This document shows, in pieces, positions 8,073-16,806 of a stretch of 64,000 bases of DNA. The notes under the pieces are model-generated. The model did no database searches, had not been told where the DNA came from, and saw only the letters and a program-made list of their open reading frames with translations. Every line of letters begins with the position of its first letter. Within the stretch, counting starts at the first letter, position 1. The DNA is taken from the NCBI RefSeq assembly GCF_900116645.1, contig NZ_FPBO01000034.1, positions 1 to 64,000 on the forward strand, given 5' to 3'. Source of the stretch: Pseudoduganella namucuonensis. Its GTDB lineage: Bacteria > Pseudomonadota > Gammaproteobacteria > Burkholderiales > Burkholderiaceae_D. The position numbers and the translations under genes are program-made.

Positions 8073-9812
8073 TTAGAGCTTGCCCGCCTTGAACTGCTCG
8101 ACCGCATACGCGCAGGCGCGCGCCGTCAGCGCCATGTAGGTGAGCGAGGGATTCTGCCAGGCGCTGGATGTCATGCAGGCGCCGTCGGTCACGAACAGGT
8201 TGGGCACGTCGTGCGCCTGGTTGTAGCCGTTCAGCAGCGAGGTCCTGGGATCGCGCCCCATGCGCGCCGTGCCCATCTCGTGGATGCTCAGGCCCGGCGG
8301 CCATTCGTCGGTGGACTTGATGTACTTCTTGATGTCCTTGATCCCCAGCGCCTCCATGATGTTGGCCGCCGTGTCCGAGATATCCTCCTGCATCTTGCGG
8401 TCGTTGTCGGAGAAGGTGCAATCGATGTGCAGCTGCGGCATGCCCCACTTGTCCTTCCTGGTCGGATGCAGGCTCACCATGTTCTCGTAGCGCGGCAGCA
8501 TCTCGCCCGAGCCCACCAGCCGGAAGCGCCATTCGCCCGGCGCGCGCACCATGGTCTTGTAGTCCTTGCCGAAGCCCGGCTTGGCCGCCGTCTCGCGCCA
8601 GCCAGCGCGCTTGGCGTCGCCGGACAGCGAATAGCCGCGCAGGAAGCCGGGATGCTGGTCCACCACGTTGCGGAAGCGCGGGATCATCGGCAAGGTCGGG
8701 CGGCGGCCGGAATAGAACTCGTCCTCGTGGCCCTCGATGCGTCCGGTCGCGCCGGCGCCGTACAGGTGGTCCATCAGGTAGTGGCCCAGCACCCCGGAGG
8801 AGTTGGCCAGGCCGGTGGGGAAGGACGGCGAGGTGGAGTTGAGCAGCACCTGGGTGCTGCCCAGCGCGGACGCGCACAGGAACACCACCTTGGCGTGGAA
8901 CTCGCGCGTCTCCATGGTCTCGGCGTCGATCACGCGCACGCCTGTGGCGCGGTTGGTCTTGGGGTCGTAGATCACGCTGTGGACGATGGCGTTGGTGGCC
9001 ACGCTCAGGCGGCCCGTGGCGGCCGCCGCCGGCAGGGTCGAGCTCTGGGTGGAGAAGTAGGCGCCGAAGGAGCAGCCGCGATTGCACATATTGCGCGCCA
9101 TGCAGTTGCCGCGTCCCTGTTCCAGGTGGGCGGCGCTGGGCGCGGTGAGGTGCGCGCAGCGGCCCATGATCATGCGGGCAGGCGCGAAGGCGGCGTCGAA
9201 CCTGGCCTTCAGCGCCTTCTCCACCGTGTTGTACTCGAACGCGGGCAGGAACTCGCTGTCCGGCAGCACGTCCAGGTTCTCGACGCCGCCGCTGATGCCG
9301 ACGTGGCGCTCCACGTGGCTGTACCATGGCGCCAGGTCGGCGTAGCGGATGGGCCAGTCCACGCCATGGCCGTCCTTGGCGTTGGCGCCGAAATCGAGGT
9401 CGCTCCAGCGGTAGGTCTGGCGCGCCCACGTCAGCGAGCGCCCGCCCAGCTGATTGCCCCGTATCCAGCTGAAAGGGCGGTCCTCCGGTGTGCTGTAAGG
9501 CATGTCGCGGTCGTTGTTGAAGAAGTGCTTGTTGTACTCGTCGAAGGCGGCGCATTTGCGCTGCCGCGCATACTGGTCCTCGGCCTGCGCGCGGCCGACC
9601 AGCCCGCGGTTGGGCATCCTCCAGGGTTCGACGCCCTCGCCGCTGTAGTCGGCGCGGTGCTCCACGGGGCGGCCGCGCTCCACCATCAGCGTGCGCAGGC
9701 CGCGCTCGCACAGTTCCTTGGCGGCCCAGCCGCCGGTGATGCCCGAGCCGACCACGATGGCGTCGAATTGTTCGGCGCTGGTCTTGATGTAAAACGATGC
9801 TGCTTGCGTCAT
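8073..9812 (-). CDS. GMC-family FAD oxidoreductase (gluconate/fructose dehydrogenase large-subunit type)
   Basis: 579 residues. The start at 9812 is chosen because GGAGAG sits 7 bases upstream; in-frame starts at 9818 and 9827 lie on top of that site. An FAD-binding motif VVGSGITGGWAAKEL is at about residues 20-34, followed by VERGR. The C-terminus has the GMC active-site elements HEMGTARMG and NLFVTDGACM...NPSLTYMAL. This branch is the catalytic subunit of periplasmic alcohol/sugar dehydrogenases that pass electrons to a cytochrome c; the small subunit 3 is encoded immediately upstream (22-base gap) but no cytochrome subunit is adjacent. Substrate unknown; the flanking genes point to an alcohol in an aromatic pathway as much as to a sugar. 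Confidence 0.88.
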   Translation of the reverse strand: MTQAASFYIKTSAEQFDAIVVGSGITGGWAAKELCERGLRTLMVERGRPVEHRADYSGEGVEPWRMPNRGLVGRAQAEDQYARQRKCAAFDEYNKHFFNNDRDMPYSTPEDRPFSWIRGNQLGGRSLTWARQTYRWSDLDFGANAKDGHGVDWPIRYADLAPWYSHVERHVGISGGVENLDVLPDSEFLPAFEYNTVEKALKARFDAAFAPARMIMGRCAHLTAPSAAHLEQGRGNCMARNMCNRGCSFGAYFSTQSSTLPAAAATGRLSVATNAIVHSVIYDPKTNRATGVRVIDAETMETREFHAKVVFLCASALGSTQVLLNSTSPSFPTGLANSSGVLGHYLMDHLYGAGATGRIEGHEDEFYSGRRPTLPMIPRFRNVVDQHPGFLRGYSLSGDAKRAGWRETAAKPGFGKDYKTMVRAPGEWRFRLVGSGEMLPRYENMVSLHPTRKDKWGMPQLHIDCTFSDNDRKMQEDISDTAANIMEALGIKDIKKYIKSTDEWPPGLSIHEMGTARMGRDPRTSLLNGYNQAHDVPNLFVTDGACMTSSAWQNPSLTYMALTARACAYAVEQFKAGKL

Positions 9813-9834
9813 GCTCATTCTCTCCAATGCGGGC

Positions 9835-10422
9835 TTACAGCGCCCAGTTGCGGCGGTTTTTCTTCAACGGCAGGTCGCCCTTGTAGCCGCCCGGCACCGG
9901 CAGGTAGACCAGCTCGCGCGTGGCCCCGGCCTCCGACGTGTAGTAGGCAAGGGCGGTGTAGCTCTTGAGCTGCTGGAAGAAGCGCTGGTCCTCGTCGTTG
10001 AAGGGTTCCTTGCCCGCGTCGAGCGCGTGCAGCAGCGCGGTCTGTCGCGCCGGCGCCAGCGCCGTGAAGCGCTTGCCGCCCCGGGCCCGCGCGGCGGCGT
10101 CGATGCGCGCCAGCCCGGCCAGGAAGCGCGCTTGGTCCTCCGGCGCCGCGCAGGCGCGCAGCAAATGGCTGATGGTGTGGTGCGCGCCGACGGCCAGCGC
10201 ACCCGGCGTGTCCGTCCTCGGGATGATCAACTCGGCCAGCACGGCGGTCAGCGCCAGCGCGTCCGGCGCCAGCAGGCCGGCGGCGGGTTTGGGCGCGGCC
10301 AGCGCCGCCAGCGCGTCGCCGGACAGCGCCAGGCCGCACAGGCCGGCCAGGCGCAGCAGGGTGGCGCGGCGCTCGCCGCTGAAGGCCGGCGCCGCGCCGC
10401 GGCCCGCTTCCTCGGTGTTCAT
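9835..10422 (-). CDS. Gluconate 2-dehydrogenase subunit 3 family protein
   Basis: 195 residues with GGAGAC before the ATG. An ERRATLLRLAGLCGLALSG stretch near residues 17-35 looks like a twin-arginine-type signal, as expected for the small subunit that carries the FAD subunit across the membrane. The body has the family features LIIPRTDTPGALA and a C-terminal YYTSEAGATRELVYLPVPGGYKGD. It pairs with the GMC subunit in one operon. Regulation is probably by the AraC-type protein encoded just upstream on the same strand, whose stop lies 28 bases before this gene. Confidence 0.85.
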   Translation of the reverse strand: MNTEEAGRGAAPAFSGERRATLLRLAGLCGLALSGDALAALAAPKPAAGLLAPDALALTAVLAELIIPRTDTPGALAVGAHHTISHLLRACAAPEDQARFLAGLARIDAAARARGGKRFTALAPARQTALLHALDAGKEPFNDEDQRFFQQLKSYTALAYYTSEAGATRELVYLPVPGGYKGDLPLKKNRRNWAL

Positions 10423-10449
10423 GGTGGTGTCTCCAGTGTGTTGTGGGTG

Positions 10450-11304
10450 TTAGTAGGCGCCCAGCGCGTTGATCTTGCCGGCGGCGACCGAGCGCTGGTA
10501 TTCCTTGGGCGTGAGCCCGACCACGCTGCGGAACTGCTTGGTGAAGTAGCTTTGCCCGCCGAAGCCGGTCTCCAGCGCCACCCGCGCGATGCTCGCGCTG
10601 CCGGGCAGCAGGCGGCACGCCTCGTGCACCTTCATGCGCAGGATGTATTGCTTGGGCGTGAGCAGGAAGTGCTGCTTGAACTTGCGCTCGAAGGTGGACA
10701 TCGACATGCACGACAGGCGCGCCAGGTGTTCGACGCTGACGTCGTCGGCCAGGTGCTCCTGCATGTATTCGATCGCGTCCTTGAAGGCGTGGTAGGGGGC
10801 GATGATGTCCTGCGAGCGCTGGGCGTCGCGGCTGAAACCCTCGACGCCGATGATCGCGCCGCGCTGGTCGCGCAGCGGCGCCTTGGTGGTGAACAGCCAT
10901 GTCAGCACGCCGTTCTCGCTGCCGATGACTTCGAGCTTGTTCTTGACGGCGACGCCGCTGGCCATCACCGCCAGGTCGTCGGCGCGGATGCGGTCCGCGA
11001 TGTCGCGGCGGAAGAAATCGTGGTCGCGCTTGCCGATGATGTCGTCGACATGGGGCAGCCGGTGCCTTTCCTGCAGCAGGCGGTTGCCCCACACGAAGCG
11101 GCCCTCCCTGTCCTTGGCGAAGTAGAAGGTGTCGGACAGTTCGTTGAACAAGCCGCTGGGCGGGGAGATGCCGTGGATGGCGAAGAAATCGGCCCGCGCC
11201 GCGGCGGCCGGGGCGGCGCCGGCGAGGCGTGGTTTTTTGTCACTTTCGGCCGCCGGGTAGCCACTGGCGACCACCATGCCGATCCCGATCCTCACCGTGC
11301 CCAT
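10450..11304 (-). CDS. AraC-family regulator with N-terminal PAS domain
   Basis: 284 residues from the ATG at 11304 (GGAG 5 bases upstream; a TTG at 11319 is open but poor). Residues about 45-160 form a PAS-type sensor (DTFYFAKDREGRFVWGN, GKRDHDFFRRDIAD, LTWLFTTKAPLRD). Two AraC helix-turn-helix units occupy about 180-275: EHLARLSCMSMSTFERKFKQ and VALETGFGGQSYFTKQFRSV followed by GLTPKEYQR. It lies upstream of, and co-oriented with, the subunit 3/GMC genes and is the obvious candidate activator for them. Confidence 0.88.
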   Translation of the reverse strand: MGTVRIGIGMVVASGYPAAESDKKPRLAGAAPAAAARADFFAIHGISPPSGLFNELSDTFYFAKDREGRFVWGNRLLQERHRLPHVDDIIGKRDHDFFRRDIADRIRADDLAVMASGVAVKNKLEVIGSENGVLTWLFTTKAPLRDQRGAIIGVEGFSRDAQRSQDIIAPYHAFKDAIEYMQEHLADDVSVEHLARLSCMSMSTFERKFKQHFLLTPKQYILRMKVHEACRLLPGSASIARVALETGFGGQSYFTKQFRSVVGLTPKEYQRSVAAGKINALGAY

Positions 11305-11420
11305 ATGCGCTCCGCCCAATGTCTATCACGGCTTCATGGTAGCACCGGGGTGAAAAAGGCGGTGTCATGAATTCGGAGATTTTTATAACAAATTCGGCAA
11401 AGCGGCCCGTGTCCGCGCGC

Positions 11421-12047
11421 TCAGGGATAGCGTGGCCGGGACATCCGGAACAGCTGCTCGCCGGTGATGGCGAAGTAGTCGCCGGGACCGCCGCCGCGCA
11501 GGATGGGACTGGCGGCGGCCGTGTCGTAAACGCCGTCCTTGAGCAGGTGCGTGGCGATGTGCACGCCCACCACCTCGCCCAGCGTCAGCCACACGCCGAC
11601 GTCGCCTCCAGCGGTGTTTTTCAGTTCGACGATTTGCGTCATGCGGCACTCGAAGGCCACCGGGGTTTCGGCCACGCGCGGCGCCCGCACGGTGCGCGAC
11701 GTGGCCGGCGTCAGCCCGGCCAGCACGAATTCGTCGACCTCGGGCGGGGCCGGCGCGCAGCTGCGGTTCATGGCCTCGGCCAGCGGGCGGGTGGCGAGAT
11801 TCCACACGAATTCGCCGGTCTCCTCGATGTTGCGCAGGGTGTCCTTGCGGCCGAGGCTGGCGAAGCCGATGATGGGCGGCGTGTAGCAGAAGGCGTTGAA
11901 GAAGCTATACGGCGCCAGGTTCAGGACGCCGTCGCCGCTGCGCGTGGAGATCCAGCCTATCGGGCGCGGGCCGACGATGGCGTTGAAGGGATCGTGCGGC
12001 AGGCCGTGGCCGCGCGCGGGTTCGTAGTAGTAGTGGTCTGTAGTCAT
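11421..12047 (-). CDS. Flavin reductase-like (FMN-binding split-barrel) protein
   Basis: 208 residues from the ATG at 12047 (TTDHYYYEPARGHGLPHDPF); the open frame upstream runs into a repeat and is not coding. The motif IVGPRPIGWISTRSGDGVLNLAPYS near residues 20-45 is typical of the flavin-reductase-like family that binds FMN, as is the later NIEETGEFVWNLAT. Members of this branch (about 200 residues, LAPYSFFNAF motif) are widespread and mostly uncharacterised. It stands alone between a regulator and an inverted repeat, so it is not clearly tied to either monooxygenase in the window. Confidence 0.8.
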   Translation of the reverse strand: MTTDHYYYEPARGHGLPHDPFNAIVGPRPIGWISTRSGDGVLNLAPYSFFNAFCYTPPIIGFASLGRKDTLRNIEETGEFVWNLATRPLAEAMNRSCAPAPPEVDEFVLAGLTPATSRTVRAPRVAETPVAFECRMTQIVELKNTAGGDVGVWLTLGEVVGVHIATHLLKDGVYDTAAASPILRGGGPGDYFAITGEQLFRMSRPRYP

Positions 12048-12065
12048 GGCAGCGATGATAACCCA

Positions 12066-12131
12066 GGGGACAGACCCTACGCGCCACGCGCCTTCGCAAT
12101 GGCATGAGGCGCTGAACGCGGGTCTGTCCCC
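12066..12131. repeat. REP-like inverted repeat (GGGGACAGACCC ... GGGTCTGTCCCC)
   Basis: A perfect 12-base inverted repeat (12066-12077 and 12120-12131) encloses 42 bases that contain a second, inner pair (GCGCCT near 12087, AGGCGC near 12107). The whole unit can fold into one long hairpin. The GGGGACAGACCC word is a REP-like palindrome I associate with betaproteobacterial genomes; no REP-associated transposase gene is nearby. Confidence 0.6.
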
Positions 12132-12145
12132 GGTGGATGCCGGCA

Positions 12146-12179
12146 GAAAAAAACGGGCGCCGAAGTGCCGGCGCCCGCG
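12146..12179 (-). terminator. Rho-independent terminator of the binding-protein gene
   Basis: Read on the minus strand, GGGCGCCGG-loop-CGGCGCCC is followed by seven T. It lies 25 bases after the stop of the gene ending at 12205. Confidence 0.85.
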
Positions 12180-12204
12180 TAAATTCCCCACCAACCAAGT
12201 CACA

Positions 12205-13359
12205 TCAAGGCAGATATTTCCATTGCCCTTTTTCGAGCTTCACCATCACCACCGCGCGCTCGTCCGAGCCGAAGCGGCTGTCGCGGCGGAAGTTGTAGAC
12301 GCCCTGCGTGCCCACCAGTTCCTTGGTGCTGGTCACCGCGTCGTGCAGGGCGACGCGGAACTCCGCCGTGCCGGGCTGCTTTTTCGCCAGCGCGCGCTGG
12401 GCCGCGTCGGTGAAGATCAGCCAGGCGTCGAAGGCGTAGGGCGCGAAGGCGTCGGTGGGCACGGCCTGGAAGGTCTTCTGGTACACGGCGCGGAAATCGA
12501 GCGCCACCTTGCGCGAGGGATGGCTGGCGGGCAGCTGGTCCGCCACCACCACCGGTCCGGTGGGCGCCAGCAGGTTTTCCAGCGAGGCGCCGCCCACCCG
12601 GATGAAGTCCGGATTGATGATGCCGTGCGTGCCGTAGATCTTGCCGCGGTAGCCGCGCGCGCTCAGGCCCAGGTAGGGCAGGGCGCCCGGCGTTCCCGAG
12701 TTGCCCGCCAGTACCGCGTCCGGCTTGGCCGCGACGATCTTCAGCACCTGGCCCGTCACCGAACTGTCGGTGCGCGCGTAGCGCTCGTTGGTCAGCACCG
12801 TGAGGCCGTGCTTCTTGGCGGCGGCCTGCAGCGCGTCGTACACCAGGTCGCCCCAGGCGTCCGAGAAGCCGATGTAGGCGACCGTCTTGACGCCGTTCTG
12901 CTTCATGTGGGCGGCCACCGTGTCGATCATCAGCGGCGCCGATTGCGGCACCGTCACCATCCAGGCGCCGTCCGGCCCGTCCACCTTGGACTGGGAGATG
13001 GAGATGAAGGGCACCTTGTATTCCAGCGCCACGCCGTTGATGGCCAGGCCGGACGGCGTGCCGGCCGTGCCGATCAGCGCGTCCACGTTGTCCTCGACGA
13101 TCAGCTTGCGGGCGTTGCGCGCCGCCGTGGTCGGGTCGGACGCGTCGTCCAGCTGCACCACGGTCACCTTCTTGCCGTCCACGTTGGGGCGGAAGGCCAT
13201 GCCGGCCTGCAGTCCCTTCGCGTACGGTATCCCGAGCGAGGAGGCCGAGCCGGACAGGGAGGTGATGAAGCCCAGCTTCAGATCGGCCGCGTGGGCGAGC
13301 AGCGGCAGGGACATGGCGGCGGCCAGTGCGGCGGACCGGATGGGCGTAAGACGTTTCAT
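12205..13359 (-). CDS. Liv-type ABC transporter periplasmic binding protein
   Basis: 384 residues with a clear signal peptide (cleavage after LLAHA, near residue 24) and the type I periplasmic-binding fold of Peripla_BP_6: KLGFITSLSGSASSLGIPYAKG, LDDASDPTTAARNARKL, ALIGTAGTPSG. No permease or ATPase is adjacent; the complete Liv set in the window is at 34-39 kb and could serve several binding proteins. Position between catabolic genes suggests an aromatic acid ligand rather than an amino acid. It forms a single-gene unit with its own terminator. Confidence 0.88.
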   Translation of the reverse strand: MKRLTPIRSAALAAAMSLPLLAHAADLKLGFITSLSGSASSLGIPYAKGLQAGMAFRPNVDGKKVTVVQLDDASDPTTAARNARKLIVEDNVDALIGTAGTPSGLAINGVALEYKVPFISISQSKVDGPDGAWMVTVPQSAPLMIDTVAAHMKQNGVKTVAYIGFSDAWGDLVYDALQAAAKKHGLTVLTNERYARTDSSVTGQVLKIVAAKPDAVLAGNSGTPGALPYLGLSARGYRGKIYGTHGIINPDFIRVGGASLENLLAPTGPVVVADQLPASHPSRKVALDFRAVYQKTFQAVPTDAFAPYAFDAWLIFTDAAQRALAKKQPGTAEFRVALHDAVTSTKELVGTQGVYNFRRDSRFGSDERAVVMVKLEKGQWKYLP

Positions 13360-13503
13360 TGAAACTCACTCCTCGAAGAATTATGGGGCGGGACGACGGC
13401 GCCGCGTTCCGGCGCATGGGTGTTTAGGGAATAGTAGGAGTTGTCGTGGGATAAATCAAATTCATGCCACCTATGAAGCGCATCAGCTCAGCTGATTTGG
13501 TCT

Positions 13504-14046
13504 TCACGCGGCGCCGCATTCCACGCTGCGGCTGATGCGGCGGAAGGTCCGGTCGAAGTAGACCAGGGCGTCGGCGTCGCCGCGGATGGCGATGTCGTCG
13601 ATCTCGGCGAAGATGACGGCGTGCGTGCCGACCCGCGTCACCTCCACGATGCGCCCGGCCAGGCGCACCAGGGCCGGCGCCAGCCGCGGCAAGCCGTCGC
13701 CGTCGGCCCCGCCGTCCTCCAGCCAGCTCGCCTCGCCGAAGCGCTGCTCCATCGACAGGCCGCTCATGCCGGCGAAGTGCTTGGCCAGCTCGTCGCATTC
13801 GCCGGGCAGCACGTTGATGCAGAGGCGCTGGTTCTGCTCGAACGCCGACACCGTCGAGCTGTTGCGGTTGACGCAGAACAGCAGCGTCGGCGGCGTGTCG
13901 CTGACGGAGCACACGGCCGTGGCCGTGATGCCGCAGCGCCCGGCCGGCCCGGCGGTGGTGACGATGTTGACGGCCGCCGGCAGGTTGGCCATGGCGTCGC
14001 GGAAGCGCTGGCGCAGCGCGTTGGTGTCATTGGTTTGCGTGGTCAT
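13504..14046 (-). CDS. Flavin reductase component of two-component monooxygenase (HpaC/HsaB-like)
   Basis: 180 residues; ATG at 14046 with GAGG 8 bases upstream (a GTG at 14055 overlaps the previous stop region). The motif AMANLPAAVNIVTTAGPAGRCGITATAV is characteristic of NAD(P)H:flavin oxidoreductases that feed reduced FMN/FAD to a partner oxygenase, with later TLLFCVNRNSSTV and LCINVLPG. It lies 11 bases after the oxygenase gene in one operon, so the pair should act together. Confidence 0.88.
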   Translation of the reverse strand: MTTQTNDTNALRQRFRDAMANLPAAVNIVTTAGPAGRCGITATAVCSVSDTPPTLLFCVNRNSSTVSAFEQNQRLCINVLPGECDELAKHFAGMSGLSMEQRFGEASWLEDGGADGDGLPRLAPALVRLAGRIVEVTRVGTHAVIFAEIDDIAIRGDADALVYFDRTFRRISRSVECGAA

Positions 14047-14056
14047 GTTCGTCACC

Positions 14057-15223
14057 TCAAGGATAGCCGGGGAAGGGGGGCACGCCGACCAGCACCGCGC
14101 CGGCGCCGTCGTAGACGCCGCTGCTCAGGAAGGCGTGCTGCGTGACGACCATCGAGTCGCGCACGATGCGTTGCAGCGGGTGCTTGCTGTAGATGGTCGC
14201 CATGCCGCCCAGGCGGTAGGCGGCGCGGATCACGTCGGCGGCCACCTGGGCGGCGTTGGTCGCGCTCAGCCGCAGGGTGCTGGCCTGCGCCGCCGTGACG
14301 TCGTCGCCCCGCAGGATGGCGGCGTACACGGATTCGATCGCATCGAAGAACCAGGCGCGCGCGCCGCGGTACTGCGCCTCGGCCTGGGCCAGTTCGATGC
14401 GGAAGTAGGAGCGGTCCGCCATCCGCGGCGCGCCGGTGGTGGTGACCTTCCCGCCGGACATCTCGTTGACGATGTCCAGCGCGGCCTGCGCCAGGCCGAG
14501 GTTGACCGAGGCGTGGACCTGCGCCTGGTAGCACACGGCGGGATAGCGGTACAGCGGCTCGTCGATGATGGGCGCGCCGCCGCGCTGGAAGGTCCAGTCG
14601 TCGGCCACGAACTGGCCGCTCACGCGCAGGTCGTGGCTGCCCGTGCCCTCCAGTCCCACCACGTCCCAATCCTCCACGATCTCGACCCGGGCCGCCGGGA
14701 ACACCGCGGTGACCGGCTTGACGCCAGGGCCGCCGCCTATGCCCACGCCCAGCCACTCGGCGCCCATGCAGCCGCTAGCGAACTTCCATTGTCCGTTCAC
14801 CAGCCAGCCGCCGTCCTGGCGCGCCGCCGGTTGCGCCGGGTACAGCGCGCCGGCGAACACCTGGTCCGGGCCGTTGGCGTAGATCAGCGCCTGCGTCGCC
14901 TTGGGCAGCGCGGCCAGGTAGGTGTTGGCCGAGCCGAAGCTGGCCACCCAGGCGGCCGAGCCGTCGACCTCGGCGATGCGCGCGACGATCTTCAGGAAGT
15001 CGGCCGGCGCCATGGCGTCGCCGCCGAAGCAGCGCGGCGTGCCGGCGCGGTAGATGCCGGCGCGCTTGAATTGCGCGACCATGTCGCGCGGGACGTGGCG
15101 CAGCGTGGTGAACTCGGTGCGGCGCGCCGCGACCTCGGCCAGCACCGCCTCGAGCGGGAGCGGGGCGTCGGCCGGCGGGGTTGCGTCGCGGGGGACCGGG
15201 TGGAGCAGGGTGGTGGCGGACAT
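14057..15223 (-). CDS. Acyl-CoA-dehydrogenase-fold flavin monooxygenase, oxygenase component (HsaA/HpaB-like)
   Basis: 388 residues, group D flavoprotein monooxygenase. It has an N-terminal helical domain, a beta domain with WLVNGQWKFASGCMGAEW, WDVVGLEGTGSHDLRVSGQFV, and a C-terminal helical bundle ending RLGGMATIYSKHPLQRIVRDS. The lack of an acyl-CoA dehydrogenase catalytic Glu and the adjacent flavin reductase identify it as a reduced-flavin-dependent hydroxylase of a phenolic or similar substrate rather than a dehydrogenase. The first gene of the operon is a V4R sensor-domain protein, and a LysR regulator is divergent. Confidence 0.85.
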   Translation of the reverse strand: MSATTLLHPVPRDATPPADAPLPLEAVLAEVAARRTEFTTLRHVPRDMVAQFKRAGIYRAGTPRCFGGDAMAPADFLKIVARIAEVDGSAAWVASFGSANTYLAALPKATQALIYANGPDQVFAGALYPAQPAARQDGGWLVNGQWKFASGCMGAEWLGVGIGGGPGVKPVTAVFPAARVEIVEDWDVVGLEGTGSHDLRVSGQFVADDWTFQRGGAPIIDEPLYRYPAVCYQAQVHASVNLGLAQAALDIVNEMSGGKVTTTGAPRMADRSYFRIELAQAEAQYRGARAWFFDAIESVYAAILRGDDVTAAQASTLRLSATNAAQVAADVIRAAYRLGGMATIYSKHPLQRIVRDSMVVTQHAFLSSGVYDGAGAVLVGVPPFPGYP

Positions 15224-15236
15224 GGTGTCTCCTTCT

Positions 15237-15746
15237 TCAAAAATTGGATAGGCGGCGGGCGCTGAAGCGGCAGACGCCGCCGTGCTGCGCAGCGCAGCGG
15301 TGCTCGGTGACGGCGACCTCGCCGTCCAGCAGCACGCCGGCCAGGCTGTGCAGGATGCCGTTGATGGGCGCGCAGACCGGACGGCCGGACGGGCCGTGGC
15401 CCTGGACGAACGGGCTGTTCTCGACTTCCAGTTCCAGCCGCTGTTCGAGTCGGCCGTCGGCGCCGGTGATGCGCCACACGCCCCAGCCCAGGCCCGCCGC
15501 GCTGTCGATCACGGTTTGCCGCAATCGCGCGCGGCCGGCCGCGCCGAGATAGGCGGCCAGGCTCTTGCCGCCGTGCTTGCGGGTGGATGCGGCCAGCGCC
15601 TCCAGCACCGCGGCCCCGGTGGCCGGCGGCAGTTCGTGCAGCATGCCCATGAGGACGTCGGCGCGCATCAGCAGGTAGCGGCGGTCGGCGTCGTGGATGG
15701 CGCCGGCCTGTTCGTCGAATCGCAGGCGATCCTTGAAAACGCTCAT
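15237..15746 (-). CDS. Stand-alone XylR_N/V4R sensor-domain protein
   Basis: 169 residues with AAGGAG before the ATG. The N-terminal half (LRFDEQAGAIHDADRRYLLM) matches the effector-binding XylR_N domain of aromatic-sensing activators; the C-terminal half is a V4R domain with the Cys/His pattern EHRCAAQHGGVCRFSARR. In XylR/DmpR this module sits before an AAA+ sigma-54 activator domain and an HTH, both absent here. It is the first gene of the flavin monooxygenase operon. It may be a phenolic-compound binding or zinc-binding accessory protein. Confidence 0.75.
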   Translation of the reverse strand: MSVFKDRLRFDEQAGAIHDADRRYLLMRADVLMGMLHELPPATGAAVLEALAASTRKHGGKSLAAYLGAAGRARLRQTVIDSAAGLGWGVWRITGADGRLEQRLELEVENSPFVQGHGPSGRPVCAPINGILHSLAGVLLDGEVAVTEHRCAAQHGGVCRFSARRLSNF

Positions 15747-15882
15747 GAACTGCTCCTTGGTTGGGCTGGAAAAACATCACAACGCCGGGGCTTTTTTCTG
15801 TAATGTTGCGGAAAGAAGCGGCGATGGGGAACGATAGTCGCCGCCCGTGTTGACTGTCAAATGAAGATCGGGAATCGGCACT

Positions 15883-16806
15883 ATGCTGGAAATGAATACA
15901 GGAACGGTGGACCTCAACCTGCTGCGGGTCTTCCTCGCCATATGGGAAACCAACAGCCTGACGGTGGCGGCGGACCGCCTGGCGCTGTCGCAGCCGGCGG
16001 TCAGCCACTGCCTGCGGCGCCTGCGCGACCTGTTCCAGGACCCGCTGTTCGTGCGCACGGCCGAGGGCATGCAGCCGACCGCCGCCGCCATCCGCCTGCA
16101 CGGCCCGATCGACCGCGCGCTGGACTTGATCAACGGCGCCATGCAGCAGCACGCCGGCTTCGACGCGGCCAGCTCCACGCGGCGCTTCCGCATCTCGATG
16201 TCGGACATGTCGGAGTTCTACTTCCTGCCGCCGCTGCTGGCCGCCCTGCAGCAAAGCGCGCCCGGCGTGGGGCTGGACATCGTCCAGGTTCCGCTGCACC
16301 AGGTGGAGGGCGGCATGCGCTCGGGCGACATCGACTTCGCCATCGGCTACGTGCCGGGGCTGTCGGCGGACTGCGTGTCGCAGACGCTGTTCCACGACGA
16401 GCACGTGTGCATGGTGCGCGCCGGCCACCCGCTGGCGCGGCGCGCGCTGACCAAGGAGCGGCTGGGGGAACTACGCTATGTTTTCGCCAGCAGCAACGCC
16501 ACCGGCCATGGCCTGATCGAGAAGTGGTTCGGGGAGTTGGACATCAAGCGCAACATCGTGCTGCACTCGCCGCATTTCACGGTGGTGCCCGAGATCGTGC
16601 GCGGCACCGACCTGGCGGTGGTCTTCCCGCGCAGCATAGCGGAGCGCTTCAACCGCGGCCGCGCCTACCGGCTGCTGCCGCTGCCGTTCGCGCTGCCGCC
16701 GATCGAGGTCAAGCTGCACTGGCACCAGCGGTTCGCCAGCGACGCCGGCATGGCGTGGCTGCGCGAGACCATCGGGCAAATGTTTTGCGGCCAGCGGACC
16801 GCCTAG
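15883..16806 (+). CDS. LysR-family transcriptional regulator
   Basis: 307 residues (an internal ATG at 15892 is also possible). Winged HTH at about 10-65: VDLNLLRVFLAIWE, LALSQPAVSHCLRRLRDLF. The effector domain follows from about residue 95. It belongs to the NodD/NahR-like branch (DLNLLRVF start, DPLFVRTAEGMQPT). It is divergent from the V4R/monooxygenase/reductase operon across 136 bases, the usual position of a LysR activator relative to its target. Its end overlaps the nitroreductase stop by 4 bases tail to tail. Confidence 0.9.
   Translation: MLEMNTGTVDLNLLRVFLAIWETNSLTVAADRLALSQPAVSHCLRRLRDLFQDPLFVRTAEGMQPTAAAIRLHGPIDRALDLINGAMQQHAGFDAASSTRRFRISMSDMSEFYFLPPLLAALQQSAPGVGLDIVQVPLHQVEGGMRSGDIDFAIGYVPGLSADCVSQTLFHDEHVCMVRAGHPLARRALTKERLGELRYVFASSNATGHGLIEKWFGELDIKRNIVLHSPHFTVVPEIVRGTDLAVVFPRSIAERFNRGRAYRLLPLPFALPPIEVKLHWHQRFASDAGMAWLRETIGQMFCGQRTA

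Noticed and set aside
6154..9711. Single 1185-residue minus frame joining GMC region and nitrilase
   Set aside because: Its first ~560 residues are an out-of-frame reading of the GMC gene; the true protein starts near 7890.
8019..9968. Long plus-strand open frame opposite the GMC gene (also 15861-18548, 26557-29301, 50834-53206 and similar)
   Set aside because: High-GC antisense shadows: composition rich in Arg, Gly, Ala, His, no domain, no ribosome site, and the opposite strand holds recognisable genes.
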